Part shown: positions 1-5,623 of the stretch, piece after piece
How positions within the stretch are numbered: the first letter of the stretch is position 1
Layout: each line of letters begins with the position of its first letter
Source: an uncultured Saprospiraceae bacterium
GTDB lineage: Bacteria; Bacteroidota; Bacteroidia; Chitinophagales; Saprospiraceae
Assembly: GCA_937127195.1 (NCBI GenBank)
Contig: CAKZLT010000365.1
Location: forward strand, 1-5,623
Reading direction: 5' to 3'
Length of the DNA: 5,623 nt
Made by a program: the position numbers and the translations under genes
Notes under the pieces: generated by a model
Database searches by the model: none
What the model saw: the letters and a program-made list of their open reading frames with translations, nothing else
Told to the model about the DNA's origin: nothing

Positions 1-1776
1 AAATCAAACAACGAAATCGCAGCCGAAAGCCGCAGTATGCACAAGTGTCAAGGTTTTGGTTCTAAAGGAACGCGGGGTTCTCAAATGGAATATTTGCAAT
101 ATCTAAAAGGCAAAAAAACTAAAAGTGACCCTTTTGATGGTATCAATACGACTTGGACGCGCGTAGAAGGAGGAAAGAAAATTGGAGAATTAGTTACTGA
201 AATTGATGAAAACTTTAGACATGATAATCCTGCTGCTAGTTTGGAGAAGCTAATGACAGCTTACCAACTCATCAATGAATTACCAGATGGTCACTGGAAA
301 TCTATCAAATTAGAAGAAATCAAAACCATTATAAAAGGTTGTTTGGGATTATTCTATGAAGTGGTTGCAGAAGATTATTCAGCGACTTTGGGCGAAACAG
401 TTGAATTGAATATTGAAGTTATTAATCGTTTGGGAGGCGATGTTTTTTTACAAAAAATAACTTTACCGAATGGTCAAATCATCAAAACGAAAGAAAATTT
501 ATTAACGAATCAGAAGTTTTTATTTACTGAAAAATTCAATATTCCATTGGATTTTGAATACACGAATGCGTATTGGCTCAATAAAGAAGCGTCTTACGGA
601 ATGTACACCGTTGAAGACCAACTTTTGAGAGGTTTGCCTGAAACACCTAAAAAAACGGTAGCTCAGTTAGAGTTTTTGATTAATGGGAAGAAGGTAACTT
701 ACGAAACGAATTTTGTATATAAAAGAACTGACCCTGTAAAAGGTGAAGTGTATCGACCATTTGAGGTAACGATTCCTGTATTTGTAAATATTTCTGAGAC
801 CGTTTATGTTTTTCCAAACGAAAAATCAAAAACAATTCAAGTCAAAGTCATCGCAGGTCAAAAGGATTTGAAAGGAAAAGTCAAACTAGACTTGCCGAAA
901 GGTTGGTCATCAGAACCTGCATTTTACGAAGTGAATTTGGCTCAGAAAACACAGGAAGCGATTTTTGAATTTGCAGTAACGCCGCCAGCTAATCAGAATG
1001 TTGGACAGGTAAAAGCGATTGTGGATGTAAATGGTAAAATATATAATCAAGAATTGGTTTTGATTCAATATGACCATATTCCAACACAGACCGTTTTGCG
1101 TCCAAGTATGGCTAAAATTGTTAAGATTGACCTGAAAAAAGAAGGTGAAAGAATCGGCTACATTATGGGAGCAGGTGATGATATTCCTTCTAGTTTGGAA
1201 CAAATTGGTTATGATGTAACGCTGCTCGAAGATGGAGATGTTACTGCTAGTAATCTAAAAAAGTATGATGCGGTTATCTTGGGAGTAAGGGCTTACAATA
1301 CTCGCGAGCGTATGAAATTCATTCAACCAGCCTTATTTGAATATGTCGAAAAAGGTGGAACAATGATAGTTCAATATAATACAGGTCATCGCCTGAAAGT
1401 AGATACAGTTGCGCCAATTCCGTTAGAAATATCAAGAGATAGGGTGTCAATGGAAGATGCGGAAATTCGCATTTTGAAGCCAGAACACGTCGTTTTGAAT
1501 TTTCCGAATAAGATTACTCAAAAGGATTTTGAAGGTTGGGTGCAAGAAAGAGGCTTGTATTTTCCGAACAAATGGGACGAAAAATATGATGCTATTTTAT
1601 CGAGTAATGATATAGGCGAAACGCCAAAAGATGGTGGATTATTAGTCGCAAAACACGGAGAAGGGTACTTTATTTATTCGGGATATTCGTGGTTTAGAGA
1701 GTTGCCAGCAGGTGTGCCTGGTGCTTTTCGATTGTTCACGAACTTGATTTCTATTGGTAAGTTTGAAACGCCGTAG
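1..1776 (+). CDS. PIG-L/LmbE-family de-N-acetylase, C-terminal part (5' end outside window)
   Basis: The reading frame is open from base 1 to the TAG at 1774-1776 (591 codons). The first ATG (base 37) lies inside a conserved segment, so it is not the start. Residues are numbered from base 1. Residues 12-32 (SRSMHKCQGFGSKGTRGS, then MEY) match the segment that follows the LmbE/PIG-L deacetylase domain in large (roughly 800-residue) Bacteroidota proteins. The metal-binding HPDDE-type motif would lie upstream. Next come a probable helical stretch (about 70-123), beta-rich NEW3-like segments (about 124-357) and a ThuA/class I amidotransferase-like domain (about 385-591) with GYIMGAGDDIP at 386, DAVILGVRAYNTRE at 423 and GEGYFIYSGYSWFRELPAG at 553. 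Family members are zinc-dependent hydrolases that remove N-acetyl groups from sugar conjugates; the substrate here is unknown. The C-terminal domain has no cysteine, so it cannot be a Cys-dependent amidotransferase. The family call rests on recalled similarity and is fairly sure. Confidence 0.85.
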   Translation, partial: KSNNEIAAESRSMHKCQGFGSKGTRGSQMEYLQYLKGKKTKSDPFDGINTTWTRVEGGKKIGELVTEIDENFRHDNPAASLEKLMTAYQLINELPDGHWKSIKLEEIKTIIKGCLGLFYEVVAEDYSATLGETVELNIEVINRLGGDVFLQKITLPNGQIIKTKENLLTNQKFLFTEKFNIPLDFEYTNAYWLNKEASYGMYTVEDQLLRGLPETPKKTVAQLEFLINGKKVTYETNFVYKRTDPVKGEVYRPFEVTIPVFVNISETVYVFPNEKSKTIQVKVIAGQKDLKGKVKLDLPKGWSSEPAFYEVNLAQKTQEAIFEFAVTPPANQNVGQVKAIVDVNGKIYNQELVLIQYDHIPTQTVLRPSMAKIVKIDLKKEGERIGYIMGAGDDIPSSLEQIGYDVTLLEDGDVTASNLKKYDAVILGVRAYNTRERMKFIQPALFEYVEKGGTMIVQYNTGHRLKVDTVAPIPLEISRDRVSMEDAEIRILKPEHVVLNFPNKITQKDFEGWVQERGLYFPNKWDEKYDAILSSNDIGETPKDGGLLVAKHGEGYFIYSGYSWFRELPAGVPGAFRLFTNLISIGKFETP

Positions 1777-1931
1777 GCTAATGTTGAGTGCTTGTACCTT
1801 CCTGAAATAGGTTGACAAATGATAGAAAAAGTTGCTGCAAGTTTTAATATCTTTTGTAAACCAGTTGTAGTATAAGTGATTGATAACTGATTGACTAATA
1901 ATGATTTACTAATTGCAGTTTAAGTTGTTGT

Positions 1932-1954
1932 AGCGCGACGAAGCTCGTCGCGCT
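1932..1954. repeat. Perfect GC-rich inverted repeat (hairpin), possible dispersed palindromic element
   Basis: The arms agcgcgacga (1932-1941) and tcgtcgcgct (1945-1954) are exact reverse complements around a 3-nt loop (agc). As RNA the stem can grow by three more pairs, two of them G-U (1929-1931 with 1955-1957). The element is strikingly GC-rich within an AT-rich gap. The following bases (gcgtttgctttgttt) are only loosely T-rich, so it is a poor intrinsic terminator. By look it resembles a REP-like dispersed palindrome, but only one full copy is in this window, so that reading is an inference. Confidence 0.6.
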
Positions 1955-2000
1955 GCGTTTGCTTTGTTTAAAGAGGCATCCTAACTCGTCTTTTTTCTGC

Positions 2001-2021
2001 TCTATTTCTTTAAAAAATAGA
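2001..2021. repeat. Weak A/T-rich inverted repeat
   Basis: tctattt (2001-2007) pairs with aaataga (2015-2021) around a 7-nt loop. A T-run at 1991-1996 and an A-run at 2024-2030 lie outside the arms and could extend the pairing imperfectly. It could act as a weak terminator in either direction or be chance in AT-rich DNA. Confidence 0.25.
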
Positions 2022-2052
2022 ACAAAAAAATACTTCTTTATAATTACGTCAT

Positions 2053-2060
2053 TACTTTTG
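2053..2060 (+). promoter_or_regulatory. Candidate Bacteroidota -7 promoter element for the truA-like gene
   Basis: tacttttg is an exact match to the Bacteroidota sigma-ABfr -7 consensus TAnnTTTG and lies 59 bp before the truA-like ATG. No TTG-type -33 box is seen at the usual distance; that region reads as A/T-rich sequence (near 2031-2036). The position suits a promoter with a leader of roughly 50 nt, but a single 8-mer in AT-rich DNA can occur by chance. Confidence 0.35.
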
Positions 2061-2119
2061 CTCACGTACTTATTTTCGGTATTTACGAAAATTAAAATTA
2101 CTCTTTTTATAATTTACAA

Positions 2120-2914
2120 ATGAGATATTTCTTACACATAGGATTTGATGGAAGCAACTATAGTGGTTGGCAAAGACAAAAGAATACGCGAAATACGGTT
2201 CAAGAAGTCATAGAAAAAAAGCTCTCTCAGATATTCAAAAAAGAGATAACGGTCTATGGTTGTGGTCGCACCGATGCGGGCGTTCATGGTAGTCAATACG
2301 TCATTCAAATCAACCTTGATGAAGCTCCAACCTTTGATTTGAAGTTTCGATTAAACAAAAACTTACCCGATCGCATCGCCGTTTTTGAAGTCATCGAAGT
2401 CACTCAAGAACAACATTGCCGATATGATGCTACGGCACGCACCTATGATTATTTTATTCATTGGGAAAAAGACCCCGTGCTTATCAATTGCAGTTCTTTT
2501 TATGAAGGGTTGACTGTCAATTTTGACCTTATGAAGAGAGCAGCGGCTCTGATTCTTCAAACGGAAGACTTTAGGGCTTTGTGTAAGCAACCCGATTTGT
2601 ATAAAAATACTTTGTGTCGAATAACCAAATCTGAGATTTTCGTGAATGAAGAACAAGGGCGATTGCGGTTTTCGATTACCAGTAATCGTTTTCTTCGAGG
2701 AATGGTTAGAATTTGTGTCTTCTTTCTGTTGGAAGTAGGGAAAGGTAATATCACTTTAGAGGAATTTCAACAGATTTTGAATCAAGAAAAAGAATCAAAA
2801 GGAAAACTTCCTGCACATCCTAACGGTCTTTTTTTGAGTAAAGTTGAGTATCCATTTTTGGAGTTAAAAGATTCACATCATTTGATTAGAATGTTGAAAA
2901 TTGGGTTAGAATAG
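2120..2914 (+). CDS. truA: TruA-family tRNA pseudouridine synthase
   Basis: TruA enzymes convert uridines 38-40 of the tRNA anticodon arm to pseudouridine in the cytoplasm. This 264-residue protein is close to the E. coli length (270). GCGRTDAGVHG at 47-57 holds the catalytic aspartate D52. RYDATARTYDYF (101-112) contains the conserved Tyr (Y109), FLRGMVR (191-197) the conserved Arg (R197), and PAHPNGLFLSKVEYP (231-245) the C-terminal TruA signature. The ATG at 2120 begins the usual first strand (MRYFLHIGFDGSNYSGWQRQ) and has an A/T-rich leader without a Shine-Dalgarno sequence. Several motifs (GCGRTDAG, CKQP at 155, PAHPNG) differ from the usual Bacteroides form as I recall it (GAGRTDTG, DFTSFSK, APGNAL). 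This may therefore be a second, divergent TruA paralog, and its exact RNA target is less certain. The GNAT gene follows after 41 bp on the same strand. Confidence 0.88.
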   Translation: MRYFLHIGFDGSNYSGWQRQKNTRNTVQEVIEKKLSQIFKKEITVYGCGRTDAGVHGSQYVIQINLDEAPTFDLKFRLNKNLPDRIAVFEVIEVTQEQHCRYDATARTYDYFIHWEKDPVLINCSSFYEGLTVNFDLMKRAAALILQTEDFRALCKQPDLYKNTLCRITKSEIFVNEEQGRLRFSITSNRFLRGMVRICVFFLLEVGKGNITLEEFQQILNQEKESKGKLPAHPNGLFLSKVEYPFLELKDSHHLIRMLKIGLE

Positions 2915-2917
2915 TTG

Positions 2918-2933
2918 TTTTTTTATAAAAAAA
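2918..2933. repeat. T7-A-T-A7 palindrome just after the truA-like stop
   Basis: tttttttataaaaaaa is a perfect 16-bp palindrome starting 3 nt after the TAG stop of the truA-like gene and filling much of the gap to the GNAT gene. A 17-mer at 2919-2935 recurs exactly at 3507-3523, just past the stop of the convergent CHRD gene. It could be a weak 3'-end or attenuation element, or simply AT-rich spacer. Confidence 0.4.
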
Positions 2934-2955
2934 GTCATCATAATTTAATCAAACA

Positions 2956-3429
2956 ATGAACAAAATTGATACTAAAATACGTGAAGCTAAAGTAGAAGAC
3001 TTAACCATTTTAAAAATGTTTGAGCAGGAAATCATTCGTTATGAACGCCCATTTGGGCCAAACTTGAAAGATGACCCGCTTGAATATTATGACTTATTAG
3101 ACTTTATTCAACGCGAAGATGCACAAGTAATAGTTGCTACAATTGATGAAGAAATTGTTGGTTCTGGTTACGCGCTCACAAAAAAATCAGCATCTTACGT
3201 AAGATTTGAACAGCACGCTTATTTAGGCTTCATGTATGTATTGCCTCAATTCAGAGGCAAAGGAATAAATGGAAAAATAATCGACAATCTAATAGATTGG
3301 GCAAAAACAAAAGGGCTGACAGAAATTCAATTAGAAGTCTATGCCGAAAATGAAAGTGCTGTAAAGGCTTATAAAAAAAGTAAATTTAAACCTGATTTGC
3401 TACGAATGAGATTTAACACCGAAGAGTAA
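2956..3429 (+). CDS. GNAT-family N-acetyltransferase
   Basis: This 157-residue protein has the length and layout of a single-domain GNAT enzyme, which moves acetyl from acetyl-CoA to an amine in the cytoplasm. The N-terminal IREAKVEDLTILK (8-20) is the typical first strand and helix. GFMYVLPQFRGKGING (91-106) is motif A, with the acetyl-CoA pyrophosphate-binding loop Q98-F-R-G-K-G103. LEVYAENESAVKAYKKSKF (126-144) is motif B, with Y139 at the usual position of the general-acid tyrosine. The segment RYERPFGPNLKDDPLEYYDL (29-48) marks a subfamily whose substrate I cannot name. The gene lies 41 bp after the truA-like gene in the same direction, so co-transcription is plausible; no separate promoter is clear in the gap. 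A strong hairpin terminator begins 15 nt after the stop. There is no signal peptide. The family is sure; the substrate is unknown. Confidence 0.9.
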   Translation: MNKIDTKIREAKVEDLTILKMFEQEIIRYERPFGPNLKDDPLEYYDLLDFIQREDAQVIVATIDEEIVGSGYALTKKSASYVRFEQHAYLGFMYVLPQFRGKGINGKIIDNLIDWAKTKGLTEIQLEVYAENESAVKAYKKSKFKPDLLRMRFNTEE

Positions 3430-3443
3430 AATCTTGAATATAA

Positions 3444-3481
3444 AAAAGCGTAAACATCTATTCTTAGATGTTTACGCTTTT
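3444..3481. terminator. Bidirectional intrinsic terminator between convergent genes
   Basis: aaaagcgtaaacatcta (3444-3460) and tagatgtttacgctttt (3465-3481) are perfect 17-nt reverse complements around the loop ttct. The stem ends in T-runs on both strands (3478-3481 on +, complement of the A-run 3442-3447 on -). It lies 15 bp past the GNAT stop and 47 bp past the CHRD gene stop, so it can serve both transcripts. Confidence 0.92.
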
Positions 3482-3506
3482 CATTTCTTACCTCATTAGT
3501 AAGGCA

Positions 3507-3523
3507 TTTTTTATAAAAAAAGT
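3507..3523. repeat. Second copy of the 17-mer T6-A-T-A7-GT, just past the CHRD gene stop
   Basis: The 17 bases are identical to 2919-2935. Read on the minus strand, the CHRD gene's TAG is followed after 6 nt by T7-A-T-A6, the same arrangement seen after the truA-like gene. It lies between the CHRD stop and the shared hairpin terminator. Confidence 0.4.
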
Positions 3524-3527
3524 TACT

Positions 3528-5393
3528 CTAGTTCTTTATAAATCGAGTAGTATATTCATATTCGTCATTACGGATAGTCAAGAAATACAAACCATTTGAT
3601 AAACCTTGAATGTTAAGTGAATAATTTTGTAAATCTGTATTTGATGTTACTTGCTCCACCATCATCACTTGCCCCAAAGTATTGGTAACTACAACATTTC
3701 CATCAAATGAAGATTTCAAATCAACTGAAAGCGTCAATTGAGTAGATGCAGGATTCGGAAATATACGAACTTCTTCAAAAATATTCGTGCGGTCAATCTC
3801 CGTTGCTACGTTACTGCACATACCTTCTCTCAACACTTGACCACGAATTTCGCCAGCCGCGTTTGCCATCGTGTGAATATTCACATATACCTCATCATGT
3901 CTAAACATTAACTCATTAGCTGCTGCAAATGCTGTATTCACATCCAAATCTGTCCAGTATCCAAAAGCACCATCAAAAGTACCTGAAAGCCCAAAACTAC
4001 CACTCAAATCATAAATCACACCGCCACTTACACCTGCTTCTGCATTATGAAAATGCGCGCTTGTAATTGCTCCACTCAACCCAGAAGTAACTATCATATA
4101 ATGTGCATTCGAGCGACTTCTATCTATCGAAACGATACCAACTCCTTCTCCCGAAGTCATTGTCATTGCTTGTACTCCATCCAAAGAAATCGTATATCCT
4201 TCTCTCACAATACGGCTCAATTGACCACGAGCTTCACCTGCTGCATTCATTGTAGTATGCGCATTCATGTAAACATTTCCAGTCAACAACTTATTCAAAA
4301 TCTCCAAATCTGCGGTCAAACTAACATCAATGGTCGCCATTGCATTCACCTCATTTCCGAACATAATTCCTGTTGTTAAGTTGACCAATACGCCACCACT
4401 TACACCTACACCACCATCATGCAAATGCGCTCCAGTAATCGCGCCACTCAAACTATCAACCAAAGAATGCGTCCAAACAGTATCCAAAGTTGGCGCAATT
4501 TCTACAATCACAACACCCCTTGCCATTGACCCAACAACTGCCTGCGTTTGCTGATTGACATCCATCATACCATCAAATACAAGATTGCTATTTGTCATTA
4601 ATTGACCACGAATCTCACCACTTGCATTTGCTGCTGTATGAACATTTATATAAACTTTACCAGCCATTAAGCTATCCATCAATCCAGCTACTGCCGATAT
4701 ATCTACCGTTCCGACAATGGCATTTCCATCAATCATCGAAGATAAATTAACTGCTACACCACCTGCTACACCTACTTTCCCATAGTGTAAATGTGCCGCA
4801 GTAATCGCTCCCGACAAATCAGTTGTTATCATTTTTACTTCTAACTTCTGTTGAGGCAAACTCACCGTAAATGCGCCCAAACCTTTAGCCGAACTTACCA
4901 CAGTATGTACTTGTTGCCCAGCATCTAGGTTCGCCTGAAAGCCTTTGTCCGTTTCTAATTTTAATTGACCACGAATCTCACCACTTGCATTTGCCTCAGT
5001 ATGAATATTCACATAATACTGACCGCTTAGGTATTTTCCAATTTTTTCTGCTGTCAAATCTGTTCCTGTAATCACGGCACGGATTCTATTTCCATTTATA
5101 AAATTGGTCAAATTCAATACAACGCCACCGTTAGTTCCCATTGCGCCTTCATGGACATGTGCGCCAGTAATCGCGCCACTTAATCCTGCCGCAATAATAT
5201 CAATACACATCGTATCTTTACTATCATTTAATCTAAAACTCGCAACGCCAGTTGCATTCGTTGAAACCATCGGAACTTCTTGACTTCCCGACAATCTTGC
5301 TGTAACCAATAAGCTTTCTGACAAGTGTGCTGCTTCTGTTGATGTAGAAAACATCAATAAAAATGCACTAATAATTAATGTACAATATTTCAT
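3528..5393 (-). CDS. Secreted protein with four CHRD domains and a T9SS C-terminal sorting domain
   Basis: The 621-residue product begins with a signal peptide: K2, a hydrophobic stretch from about 5 to 15, and a likely cleavage after A21 or A22 (TEA/A). C4 is not in a lipobox, so this is not a lipoprotein. Four CHRD domains follow at about 29-145, 152-265, 272-392 and 400-520. Each carries LSGAIT plus an HxH pair (from residues 71, 193, 315 and 439) and ends in YxNxHT...NAxGExRGQ (from 127, 248, 375 and 503). A linker leads to a Por-type T9SS sorting domain (about 541-621) starting VRIFPNPAS and ending YTTRFIKN. The protein is therefore expected to cross the inner membrane by Sec, cross the outer membrane by T9SS, and be cell-surface bound or released. 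CHRD domains were defined in chordin; their bacterial role is unknown, so no function is assigned. The gene stands alone, convergent to the GNAT gene. The ATG at 5393 is chosen because it gives an intact signal peptide; the leader is A-rich without a Shine-Dalgarno. Confidence 0.92.
   Translation of the reverse strand: MKYCTLIISAFLLMFSTSTEAAHLSESLLVTARLSGSQEVPMVSTNATGVASFRLNDSKDTMCIDIIAAGLSGAITGAHVHEGAMGTNGGVVLNLTNFINGNRIRAVITGTDLTAEKIGKYLSGQYYVNIHTEANASGEIRGQLKLETDKGFQANLDAGQQVHTVVSSAKGLGAFTVSLPQQKLEVKMITTDLSGAITAAHLHYGKVGVAGGVAVNLSSMIDGNAIVGTVDISAVAGLMDSLMAGKVYINVHTAANASGEIRGQLMTNSNLVFDGMMDVNQQTQAVVGSMARGVVIVEIAPTLDTVWTHSLVDSLSGAITGAHLHDGGVGVSGGVLVNLTTGIMFGNEVNAMATIDVSLTADLEILNKLLTGNVYMNAHTTMNAAGEARGQLSRIVREGYTISLDGVQAMTMTSGEGVGIVSIDRSRSNAHYMIVTSGLSGAITSAHFHNAEAGVSGGVIYDLSGSFGLSGTFDGAFGYWTDLDVNTAFAAANELMFRHDEVYVNIHTMANAAGEIRGQVLREGMCSNVATEIDRTNIFEEVRIFPNPASTQLTLSVDLKSSFDGNVVVTNTLGQVMMVEQVTSNTDLQNYSLNIQGLSNGLYFLTIRNDEYEYTTRFIKN
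4598..4631 (-). repeat. 34-bp exact repeat, copy in the CHRD2 unit
   Basis: This stretch encodes the NASGEIRGQL end of CHRD2 and is identical base for base to 4961-4994, the same part of CHRD1. The matching segments of CHRD3 (near 4215-4250) and CHRD4 (near 3837-3870) have diverged. Confidence 0.85.
4961..4994 (-). repeat. 34-bp exact repeat, copy in the CHRD1 unit
   Basis: This copy is identical to 4598-4631 and lies 363 bp away, one CHRD unit apart. It encodes the NASGEIRGQL end of CHRD1. Confidence 0.85.
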
Positions 5394-5420
5394 TCTTTTG
5401 TTTTTTTAAACGTTTATAAT

Positions 5421-5451
5421 TGAAAATAGACATTGTTGAACGCCTCTACAA
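5421..5451 (-). promoter_or_regulatory. Weak candidate promoter for the CHRD gene
   Basis: On the minus strand, TTG (5451-5449) is followed after 20 nt by TATTTTCA (5428-5421), which matches four of the six fixed bases of the Bacteroidota -7 element TAnnTTTG. This would give a leader of roughly 20-25 nt. Another near match, tacttttt (5498-5491, minus), lies further upstream without a clear -33 box. Neither is convincing alone. Confidence 0.2.
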
Positions 5452-5581
5452 TCAAGTACGTAAGTATTTATCTCATTGGATTTTTATTTAAAAAAGTATT
5501 TTTCTGATTGTAACGGCTTGCAGTGATAACTATAATTAAAAGGTGACGTACCTAAAGGCACTTTTAAGCTAAAAAAGCATC

Positions 5582-5623
5582 AATTTCTACAAACAGTGCC
5601 GCAGCTCTGCTGCTAATGAAACC
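5582..5623. repeat. Possible edge of a dispersed intergenic repeat
   Basis: The segment from aatttctacaaacagtgccg to the window end includes a small inverted repeat (gcagc-tct-gctgc, 5601-5613). It is locally richer in GC than the leader beside it. From memory, similar tttctacaaac-plus-GC-rich-palindrome units recur between genes in several Bacteroidota genomes. There is only one copy here and it runs into the window edge, so this is a tentative call. Confidence 0.3.

Larger units (their letters stand above)
1777..2119. other. Non-coding gap between deacetylase gene and truA-like gene
   Basis: This 343-bp stretch holds no convincing gene on either strand. It contains a GC-rich perfect hairpin (1932-1954), a weak A/T-rich hairpin (2001-2021) and an exact TAnnTTTG element (2053-2060) before the truA-like start. 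The part from 1777 to about 1920 shows nothing I can name beyond short tgattga direct repeats near 1877-1895. No clear intrinsic terminator follows the deacetylase stop codon. Confidence 0.7.
3834..5309 (-). repeat. Tandem array of four CHRD-coding units
   Basis: Units lie at about 5309-4959 (CHRD1), 4940-4599 (CHRD2), 4580-4218 (CHRD3) and 4196-3834 (CHRD4). The LSGAIT motif recurs at residue intervals of 122, 122 and 124, a period near 366 bp. The distance from LSGAIT to YxNxHT grows from 56 and 55 in the first two units to 60 and 64 in the last two, showing small insertions in CHRD3 and CHRD4. Confidence 0.88.

Noticed and set aside
37..39. ATG at base 37 as the start of the deacetylase gene
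   Set aside because: The frame is open to base 1 and the ATG sits within a conserved family motif (SRSMHK), so the true start is upstream of the window.
910..1203. Minus-strand open frame of 97 codons
   Set aside because: It lies fully inside the well-supported deacetylase frame and has no recognisable protein pattern; it is an antisense shadow.
1819..1875. 18-codon open frame (ATG to TAA) in the gap after the deacetylase gene
   Set aside because: It is too short, has no recognisable motif and no clear ribosome-binding context, and such frames are expected by chance in AT-rich DNA.
2363..2754. Two overlapping minus-strand open frames
   Set aside because: Both are antisense to the conserved truA-like gene and resemble no known family.
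3487..3503. Small inverted repeat cttac/gtaag between the shared terminator and the CHRD stop
   Set aside because: It has only five base pairs with a 7-nt loop and no T-tract, next to a far stronger hairpin; probably chance.
4047..4554. Two plus-strand open frames opposite the CHRD gene
   Set aside because: They are antisense to the repeat-coding region, and their odd composition reflects the complement of the repeated CHRD codons.
3834..5309. CRISPR-like array suspected from the regular spacing in the minus-strand gene
   Set aside because: The period of about 366 bp is in frame and explained by repeated protein domains; there are no short repeats with unique spacers.
5541..5578. Short inverted repeats (aggt/acct and ctttt/aaaag) upstream of the CHRD gene
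   Set aside because: Arms of four to five bases are expected by chance and no regulator site is recognisable.

Overview
The window is AT-rich and looks like a piece of a Bacteroidota chromosome. The clearest sign is a C-terminal type IX secretion (T9SS) sorting domain on the minus-strand gene. Other signs are A-rich leaders without Shine-Dalgarno sequences, one exact match to the Bacteroidota -7 promoter element TAnnTTTG, and the protein families present. The sequence does not settle the class (Cytophagia, Saprospiria and Flavobacteriia are all possible). I see no phage, plasmid, CRISPR, tRNA or rRNA signature.

Layout from left to right. Positions 1-1776 (+) are the C-terminal 591 codons of a large PIG-L/LmbE-type de-N-acetylase whose catalytic domain lies outside the window. 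A 343-bp non-coding gap (1777-2119) follows. It holds a perfect GC-rich hairpin in otherwise AT-rich DNA, a weak A/T hairpin and a candidate promoter. Next are a TruA-family tRNA pseudouridine synthase (2120-2914, +) and, 41 bp later, a GNAT N-acetyltransferase (2956-3429, +), plausibly co-transcribed. A perfect 17-bp-stem bidirectional terminator (3444-3481) separates these from a convergent minus-strand gene (3528-5393). That gene encodes a secreted protein made of a signal peptide, four tandem CHRD domains and a T9SS sorting domain. The last 230 bp (5394-5623) hold the leader of this gene and, at the edge, what may be part of a dispersed repeat.

The genes do not form one pathway. They look like independent units: an envelope-associated deacetylase, RNA modification plus a small acetyltransferase, and an exported repeat protein. 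No clearly new system is visible. The most rewarding items are the four-fold CHRD array with three invariant histidines per repeat and signs of recent sequence exchange between repeats, the divergent TruA version, the cysteine-free amidotransferase-like domain of the deacetylase, and the two candidate dispersed-repeat elements in the gaps.
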